A stretch of DNA of 11,000 nucleotides. Origin: Apostichopus japonicus. Its lineage: Eukaryota; Echinodermata; Holothuroidea; Aspidochirotida; Stichopodidae. How positions within the stretch are numbered: the first letter of the stretch is position 1; the number at the start of each line of letters is the position of its first letter. A program made the position numbers and the translations under genes. The notes below the pieces were generated by a model. That model ran no database searches. It was given only the letters and a program-made list of their open reading frames with translations, and was not told where the DNA came from. The stretch covers positions 17,969,984 through 17,980,983 of the forward strand of contig NC_092564.1 of assembly GCF_037975245.1 (NCBI RefSeq), given 5' to 3'. Shown here one piece after another: positions 8,001 through 11,000 of the stretch.

Positions 8001-10940
8001 ATTAAGATATTACAAATATGTGTTGTTCAGTTGAAACTTACTCATCGTCACTTAACAGCTCGTCGTTATTCCCATTGCCCCAAATATATTGATTAATTCC
8101 ATTTCGTTCAAAATCAACAAAGATAACTGGAGGAAAGGTCGAGGGCAATAGAAGGTGTGGCGTGACTAAGTCCTGTGAATAAGAAATAGAGGGAAAAAAG
8201 GTGGTGCAGAAGACAACATATAAGAATCATTACCTATATCAGATAAAACAGAGCAGTGTTCCTAAGTTTACAAACCTTGAAACAAATCCAAACGTGTTCA
8301 CGCTGAGCATTCAATTGTAAATGGGAAAAGTATTCTTTCCAAAAATTTGTGTATAAAAGGAGTAGTGTCGTGTTTTCATCTTCTAAAACGAATTCCGTGC
8401 TCACCACTTTCCACGTTGCGCACTCGCGCATCTGGCATTCACCCAAGCCGAAAAGGTGTGAGCTTATATTTGTTCTTAACGTGTAGCATATTATGCATTT
8501 ATATGCCAGGGTGTTATATCACACTAATACGTGTTATGTTTTGGGAGCATGCGAGAGCTAGATGTGTTAAAGATACAATACAGTAAATCGTAGTGGTATT
8601 ATATATATATTTTTTTTTATATATTTTTTTATTTTTTTATAATATTTTTATATAATATAAAATATTTTTATATTTTATACATTTTATATTTTGTTTATAT
8701 TTTTATACATTTTTTTTAACACAGGCCGCAATAAAATGTGCCTCTAGCATAACACGTGCTATCATGTTATAACAGAGATGCATATAAATGCGCAATATAT
8801 TCAAGTCGAAAACGCTATTATAAGCAACTGTACAATTCGGTTCGGGTGTGGCATTGGAGTCAATATAATGACTTCTCTCTATAGAATAGTTGACGCACAG
8901 CTCTTGTCCAAACAAGGACTAATTACTACTATTTCATGCTTATTCTTTAATTGGTTACCCTCAACCGACTTCATACATATCGCCTGAATAGGTCTGTCTA
9001 TTATTTTTTGTCGTGGCTTGAAGTAGTTGCAACTCTGAATCCCATATTGCTTATTACTGATACTTCTTTGAACGAGAACGTACTTTCAAACTGGTATCTA
9101 CTGGTTGAGTTGGGTCCTTGCTGGATAGTTCAAGAAGTCGCCCACCGGTAACATTTAATGAAGACGAATCTATTCCACAGAGAGAGGATTGGTACGTGGT
9201 GAAATTCCCAAACGAATCAGGTTCAAAGAAAGCGCATTGCCCATCGTTCAAAAGTATGAATCGAGAGTTGATTTCGTCATTAGGGAAGCTCGGACAACAT
9301 CCTGTTGGATCTAAAAAAAGACATGCATACACATTCATGATGGCTAAGGGGACTGCAGATATCGGATTACACTATGAACGTGGTAGTTATGTTTTCTACA
9401 TCTTGTAAACACGATATCTCAAAGCTATAGCTTAACCTCCGCAGTTCTCATATTTGGCATGTGGCTTCTCCATACTTCATACGTAGGTCAGACTTCCTTT
9501 AAGGTAATCGATGGTCAAAACTTGAATTCCTTGTAAATACGATAACTCCAGATAGGAACTTTATCGGCTATCATACTTAATATGGGGCTTCCCTTTAATA
9601 CGTATAAGGAACTTCTTGTTTTTGTTGCAGGTCAAAGATCATTCGGTGTCAACAAAGGTCACACTCTGTAAAGCCTTCTAAACACAAACCATGTAAGCAC
9701 GATATCCCAAAATAGGTTAAATCACATAGCTCATATTTGACATGTGATTTACTTAGAGTGAGAATAAGCACTCTTTTAGTTTTGTTGGATATAAAAGGTC
9801 ATTTGAGTTCAAAAGAGTTCCAAAATATCTTGAGAACTTTACCATCAAAAGATAATATGTATGCATGATAAGTTATATTGCTCGACATTTTGGTCTAGGT
9901 GAAAACACATTTAAGGTTTGCTGACGTCAAATCCCACGAAATTTCTAAAGGCCAGGTTTAAATGAAGATGTTAAACTTATGGACCCTCATTGCTGTTTTA
10001 GGTGGAGGTCAAAGGTCAGCTTAGGTACATGCAGTATAAACTTCAGCCAGGTTCACTTGCAACTACTCTTGTGCTGCATGTGTCGTTTTTATAAAGGCGA
10101 GTAACCGCTGGGAGGGATTTCCCTCTGGTTTACTATACCTTAACACGAGGTTAGCCCCATAACATCGAAATATATTTCAAATGTCCAAGCTATGGCAATT
10201 TATCGGGTCAAAGTTCAACCATTGATTTGCGTGGATCTATATACCCAAATCGGTGTGGATTTTTGTCAGTCAAATGCGAAATAATGAGAAAACACACACA
10301 GTACCTCTGTTCATAGAAACAAACTAACTGTGATTTGCAAATATTCCGCTGGCGATAGGAAACAGTTCAAGAGACACGGATAACCAGTACTATGAAAAAA
10401 TGATTCTCTAGAAAGTTTTTGGTGGAAAGTTTTTTTACATAGCGAAAAATATGAAAGCCAAGAAAAAAACAGATCTCATTTCATATGAGGGAGACGGTGA
10501 ACAACGTTAATACATGCTAAAACAAACTTGTCAGTCATTCGCTAATGATTATTGCTAATATTTAGGATGAACAATGTGCATTTTTATATATATTATATAT
10601 ATATATATCCTATAGATTTCTATATGCATTTCGTTCTTACTGCAGACAATTATTTTTGAGGATTTGGGACCACCGTGTTACAAATTAATATATTTGATAT
10701 TTAGCATCAAAGTGAAAGATTGATATGATTCAATATACACAACCACATATTTCGGGATTCTAACCTTAACGAATGTATTTGCGCCTAAATAGTAAATGTT
10801 ATTGAACAAACCTTGACAGAGGGTAGGGGTCACTCTTGAGAACCCTGGCAGGCAGTTACACATAAATCCTGAAATTGTATTTTGGCAGGTCGTTGAGGCA
10901 TCGTCACAATTATCCGTTTGTAGCTGGCATTCATTAATAT
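1917..10940 (-). CDS. Type I membrane protein EGF-CTLD-SEA-EGF-TM, ten exons, 5' partial
   Basis: Spliced minus-strand gene. Coding exons in order of transcription are 10940-10812, 9310-9084, 8172-8042, 6939-6791, 5486-5362, 5094-4863, 4248-4161, 3328-3285, 2717-2326 and 2075-1917 (1676 nt). Every intron has GT-AG ends and every junction phase agrees, which is strong internal support. The 558 visible residues give a calcium-binding EGF domain (1-43), a C-type lectin-like domain (48-210), a SEA domain (213-331), a second EGF domain (338-371), one transmembrane helix (380-407) and a 151-residue cytoplasmic tail ending with TGA at 1917. The start codon and signal peptide lie beyond the right edge; the first exon begins in phase 1 after a good acceptor, so more exons, probably more EGF repeats, are expected upstream. 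From the families I infer a cell-surface adhesion, mucin-like or pattern-recognition role. No ortholog is recognised, so no symbol is given. Confidence 0.88.
2205..2210 (-). terminator. Candidate alternative polyadenylation signal in last coding intron
   Basis: AATAAA on the minus strand, about 100 bases after the TGA at 2311-2313 that would be used if the last intron were retained. It could support a short-tail mRNA isoform. This motif arises often by chance in AT-rich DNA. Confidence 0.25.
2326..2717 (-). CDS. Exon: transmembrane helix and proximal cytoplasmic tail
   Basis: The 392-nt exon follows acceptor CTTTTCTTCTTTCCAG and ends at CCACAG|GTAAAA. It enters in phase 1 and leaves in phase 0. 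It encodes residues 376-506. A hydrophobic run at 380-407 is the transmembrane helix. Its inner end carries the cysteine cluster F-C-G-C-L-C-C-L-C (397-405), a candidate palmitoylation site, followed by the basic stop-transfer residues S-K-R-S-H-R. The remainder is a polar tail with tyrosines at 420, 422 and 500. Without splicing the frame continues only V-K-K-M and stops at 2311-2313. Confidence 0.9.
2750..2775. repeat. 13-base perfect tandem duplication beside the SINE
   Basis: ATGCACTAATAAA occurs twice back to back (2750-2762, 2763-2775) immediately left of the SINE head. It could be a by-product of the insertion or an older slippage event. It does not flank the SINE, so it is not a normal target-site duplication. 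Confidence 0.85.
2779..3042 (+). mobile_element. tRNA-derived SINE with (ATAC)9 tail, antisense in intron
   Basis: The element starts with a tRNA-like head of about 70 bases: GGAGTGTTAGCTCTGTGGTT contains an A-box-like stretch and GAGTTCGAGTCACTCC contains a B-box (near GGTTCGANTCC) followed by the CACTCC that pairs with the opening GGAGTG. An unrelated body of about 160 bases follows, then nine perfect ATAC units (3007-3042). Head, body and simple tail in this order define a tRNA-class SINE, copied by a LINE in trans. It lies on the plus strand, antisense to the host gene, in the intron between the EGF and transmembrane exons. The cloverleaf is degenerate, so a functional tRNA is unlikely. 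A short imperfect flank match (AAAACGT / AAAATGT) is possible but weak. Confidence 0.75.
3007..3042 (+). repeat. (ATAC)9 microsatellite, SINE tail
   Basis: Thirty-six bases of perfect ATAC. Its position at the 3' end of the SINE body marks it as the retrotransposition tail rather than an independent microsatellite. Confidence 0.93.
3285..3328 (-). CDS. Exon: last part of membrane-proximal EGF domain (44-nt microexon)
   Basis: This very short exon follows acceptor TTTATTATTTTAG and ends at AAAG|GTATGA. It enters in phase 2 and leaves in phase 1. It encodes residues 361-375, with T-C-A-D-G-Y-Q-G-Q-R-C as the typical end of an EGF domain (C362, C371; G-Y-x-G-x-x-C). Joined to the upstream exon it gives the full six cysteines at 338, 343, 349, 360, 362 and 371. 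Both junction phases match. Leaving this exon out would shift the frame and destroy the EGF domain. Confidence 0.85.
3551..3977. mobile_element. Non-autonomous hAT-type element (MITE), 427 bp
   Basis: The left end TAGGGGTTCTCTAACTG and the inverted right end CAGGGTTTCCCTAACTG match at 14 of 17 positions and resemble the CAGGGGTTCTCAAACT ends of Charlie-like hAT transposons. Directly outside lie CTCTAAGA (3543-3550) and CTCTAGGA (3978-3985), an 8-bp target-site duplication with one change, the length typical of hAT. The left part has a 17-base direct repeat (3580-3596 and 3602-3618) of the kind often seen as subterminal transposase sites. No transposase frame is present, so it depends on an autonomous relative. 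It sits in the intron between the two exons of the second EGF domain. Confidence 0.85.
4161..4248 (-). CDS. Exon: first part of membrane-proximal EGF domain
   Basis: The 88-nt exon encodes residues 332-360. It contains C338, C343, C349 and C360 with the EGF-typical C-Q-N-G-G-S-C segment (343-349). I chose the acceptor TTATTCTCTTAATGTAG rather than the nearer ATCATAG because only the former has a pyrimidine tract and enters in phase 1, which fits the SEA exon. The donor is AC|GTAAGG, phase 2. The segment has no D-x-D/N-E-C opening, so calcium binding is unlikely. Confidence 0.83.
4249..4862. other. Intron between EGF and SEA exons
   Basis: 614 bases with no recognised element. The plus-strand open frame at 4538-4744 has no domain, no splice context and AT-driven composition, and I treat it as chance. 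Confidence 0.55.
4863..5094 (-). CDS. Exon: C-terminal half of SEA domain with G-S-V site
   Basis: The 232-nt exon follows acceptor CATGCTCGTTTAAG and ends at GACG|GTAAGC. It enters in phase 0 and leaves in phase 1. It encodes residues 255-331. The stretch G-F-S-S-G-S-V-N-A-F-V-E-V (269-281) is the SEA hallmark. In self-cleaving SEA domains the chain breaks between G and S of a GSVVV-like site, here G273 and S274. A second helix (K-D-L-A-D-A-I, 293-299) and a last strand (G-F-L-T-I-T, 309-314) complete the fold. The methionine at 255 is internal, not a start: the exon is preceded by a proper acceptor and by in-frame SEA sequence. Confidence 0.9.
5362..5486 (-). CDS. Exon: N-terminal half of SEA domain
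   Basis: The 125-nt exon follows acceptor CATTCCTTTTCCTAAG and ends at the perfect donor GTG|GTAAGT. It enters in phase 1 and leaves in phase 0. It encodes residues 213-254: a hydrophobic strand R-V-V-L-T-F (217-222), a run E-S-L-D-D-P-T-S, and a helix ending A-Y-V-N-L-I-E-D-V at 246-254. This is the first strand and helix of a SEA domain, found in mucins and other heavily glycosylated membrane proteins. The second half follows directly in the next exon. Confidence 0.85.
5487..6790. other. Intron between SEA and lectin exons
   Basis: 1304 bases. Besides a minus-strand 84-codon open frame (6184-6435, listed separately), I see a 15-base direct repeat (ATGGTTACATATCCA at 5524-5538 and 5648-5662) and a short GC-rich patch near 5750-5830. 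No other element is recognised. Confidence 0.5.
6184..6435 (-). other. Unexplained 84-codon open frame in an intron
   Basis: On the minus strand an open frame without ATG runs from after a TAA (6436-6438) to a TGA (6181-6183). Its composition is more protein-like than nearby intron frames: A-I-P-R-R-K-R-L-K at 20-28, a hydrophobic/aromatic core V-N-A-L-L-W-K-G (31-38), P-S-Y-I-G-K-I-E-R-V-K (44-54), then a charged Q/E/D/R-rich end. I recognise no family. It could be a remnant of a transposable-element protein, an alternative terminal exon or chance. It lies on the same strand as the host gene. Confidence 0.35.
6791..6939 (-). CDS. Exon: C-terminal part of C-type lectin-like domain
   Basis: The 149-nt exon follows acceptor TTATCATTTACAG and ends at CCAG|GTAAGC, entering in phase 2 and leaving in phase 1. 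Residues 163-212 begin G-W-I-L-G-R-P-Q and contain C178, C195, C203 and C210. The order W-x-x-G-x-P, then N-C, then F-T-N-V-R-C, then A-Y-C is the CTLD long-loop signature: C178-C195 should form the loop disulfide and C203 should pair with C88. The usual sugar-binding EPN or QPD triplet is R-P-Q here and the usual WND is F-T-N, so calcium-dependent sugar binding is doubtful. C48 and C210 flank the domain and could form an extra closing disulfide (inference). Confidence 0.88.
6940..8041. other. Intron within the lectin domain
   Basis: 1102 bases, AT-rich, with a C13 homopolymer at 7609-7621. No exon or mobile element is recognised. The plus-strand open frame at 7899-8096 overlaps a real minus-strand exon and is a shadow of it or chance. 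Confidence 0.55.
7609..7621. repeat. C13 homopolymer
   Basis: Thirteen consecutive C followed by A-rich sequence, in an intron. Confidence 0.9.
8042..8172 (-). CDS. Exon: central part of C-type lectin-like domain
   Basis: The 131-nt exon was found by reading frame and splice sites; it is too short to stand out as an open frame. The acceptor has a long pyrimidine tract (TTTTTTCCCTCTATTTCTTATTCACAG shortened here to its 3' part, ATTTCTTATTCACAG) and the donor is a perfect GA|GTAAGT. It enters in phase 0 and leaves in phase 2, matching both neighbours. Residues 120-162 include V-F-V-D-F-E-R-like hydrophobic strand residues at 135-142 and Q-Y-I-W-G-N-G at 147-153, which fits the central CTLD stretch where a tryptophan precedes the long loop. 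It has no cysteine, as expected between the two halves of the core disulfides. Confidence 0.82.
8470..8830. repeat. Imperfect inverted repeat flanking an AT-only core
   Basis: The arm at about 8470-8572 matches the reverse complement of about 8713-8830. Shared blocks in order include GCATTTATATGC (left 8494-8505), TGTTATA (8512-8518) and ACGTGTTATG (8529-8538), and GTGTTAAA at the inner edge. Between them lies a 120-base, nearly pure A/T core (8599-8716). The transcript could fold into a long hairpin. The element may be a foldback transposon or an inverted duplication. It explains why open frames on opposite strands here give similar peptides (a shared C-I-Y-M / R-I-Y-M stretch), which are not two genes. 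It lies in an intron of the lectin domain. Confidence 0.7.
8599..8716. repeat. AT-only low-complexity tract
   Basis: About 118 bases almost wholly A and T with T7-T9 runs and TATA alternations, forming the centre of the surrounding inverted repeat. Confidence 0.9.
9084..9310 (-). CDS. Exon: N-terminal half of C-type lectin-like domain
   Basis: The 227-nt exon follows the acceptor GTCTTTTTTTAG and ends at AAA|GTACGT. It enters in phase 1 and leaves in phase 0. It encodes residues 44-119. C48-C49-P opens the domain, C69 sits in a G-Q-C-A-F-F strand and C88 in S-L-C-G, followed by G-G-R-L-L-E-L at 99-105. This is the C-type lectin-like (CTLD) pattern of a short N-terminal hairpin, the first half of the core disulfide, and the G-x-L-x-x-[IL] strand. 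Two N-glycosylation sequons are visible, N79-F-T and N96-V-T. The open frame runs on past the donor into the intron, but the downstream exon confirms that splicing occurs at 9084. Confidence 0.85.
9400..10020 (+). repeat. Degenerate repeat array with AGGTCA half-sites
   Basis: Diverged units of roughly 130-170 bases recur about four times. Marker blocks are a TGTAAACACGATATCTC-like start (about 9407, 9532, 9692), a TCATATTTGGCATGTG-like middle (about 9448, 9731), and a GGTCAAAGGTCATTC-like end (about 9630, 9793, 10007). The units are too diverged for a satellite. They look like an old interspersed family, of a type common in marine invertebrate genomes. The clearest end block, AGGTCAAAGGTCA at 10006-10018, is a perfect DR1 nuclear-receptor motif. 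No coding frame is supported. Confidence 0.6.
10021..10811. other. Remaining intron sequence upstream of the repeat array
   Basis: AT-rich intron with a (TA)n tract at 10585-10608. I searched for an additional EGF exon (a D-I-N-E-C-type opening on the minus strand) between the first EGF exon and the lectin exons and found none. Confidence 0.5.
10585..10608. repeat. (TA)n tract
   Basis: Alternating TA with one interruption, in an intron. Confidence 0.85.
10812..10940 (-). CDS. Exon: calcium-binding EGF-like domain
   Basis: The 129-nt exon follows the acceptor TTTTACCCAG and ends at donor G|GTTTGT, phase 1 at both ends, the usual modular phase of EGF exons. It encodes residues 1-43, beginning D-I-N-E-C, the classical calcium-binding EGF opening (the D codon is split and its first base is inferred). 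Six cysteines at 5, 12, 19, 28, 30 and 42 have EGF spacing. The stretch C19-Q-N-T-I-S-G-F-M-C-N-C30 fits the aspartate/asparagine hydroxylation consensus C-x-[DN]-x4-[FY]-x-C-x-C, with N21 as the modifiable residue. Such domains stiffen extracellular stalks when calcium is bound. The donor is weaker than the others in this gene, but phase agreement with the next exon supports it. Confidence 0.9.
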
Positions 10941-11000
10941 CTGGGTAAAATAAGGTACAAAACAAATATTTTAAACGATCTCTCAATACAATATTTATTA

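Noticed and set aside
8347-8915. Two related small proteins on opposite strands
   Set aside because: Their similarity comes from the inverted repeat; the frames are AT-driven and lack gene context.
9118-9408. Plus-strand open frame of 96 codons
   Set aside because: It is antisense to the lectin exon 9084-9310, which has splice sites, phase agreement and domain cysteines.
10678-10986. Complete small EGF protein starting at 10986
   Set aside because: The ends are intronic. Acceptor and donor at 10941 and 10811 delimit a phase 1-1 EGF exon, and the next exon continues in frame.

Overview
The window looks like nuclear DNA from an animal, most likely a marine deuterostome invertebrate. An echinoderm, perhaps a sea cucumber, is my best guess but is not proven. 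The reasons are an AT-rich background, one gene broken into short exons with GT-AG introns, metazoan extracellular domains (EGF, C-type lectin-like, SEA), a tRNA-headed SINE, a hAT-type MITE, microsatellites and degenerate repeats. No bacterial operon, CRISPR array or ribosome binding site is present.

One gene dominates and lies wholly on the minus strand. I reconstructed ten consecutive coding exons from 10940 down to 1917. All nine introns have GT-AG borders and all nine junctions keep the reading frame (phases 1,0,2,1,0,1,2,1,0 in order of transcription). The 5' end lies beyond base 11000, so signal peptide and start are not visible. The visible part encodes 558 residues: a calcium-binding EGF domain (1-43), a C-type lectin-like domain (about 48-210, spread over three exons), a SEA domain (about 213-331) with a G-S-V cleavage-type site, a second EGF domain (338-371, over two exons), a transmembrane helix (about 380-407) with a cluster of cysteines, and a 151-residue cytoplasmic tail with a C-terminal YDTI motif. 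This is a type I cell-surface protein, plausibly a mucin-like or lectin-like receptor. Residue numbers in this report count from the split codon at 10940.

The layout from left to right is: 3' flank with probable polyadenylation signal and simple repeats (1-1916); tail exons (1917-2717); an intron with an antisense tRNA-derived SINE (2779-3042); EGF exons (3285-4248), separated by an intron carrying a 427-bp hAT MITE with an 8-bp target duplication; SEA exons (4863-5486); an intron with an unexplained 84-codon open frame (6184-6435); lectin-domain exons (6791-9310), with a large imperfect inverted repeat around an AT-only core inside one intron; a 600-bp array of degenerate repeats carrying nuclear-receptor-type half-sites (9400-10020); and the first EGF exon (10812-10940).

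Most of the long open frames in this window are extensions of these exons into introns or chance frames. Two of the ten exons (8042-8172 and 1917-2075) were found only by matching splice sites and phase.
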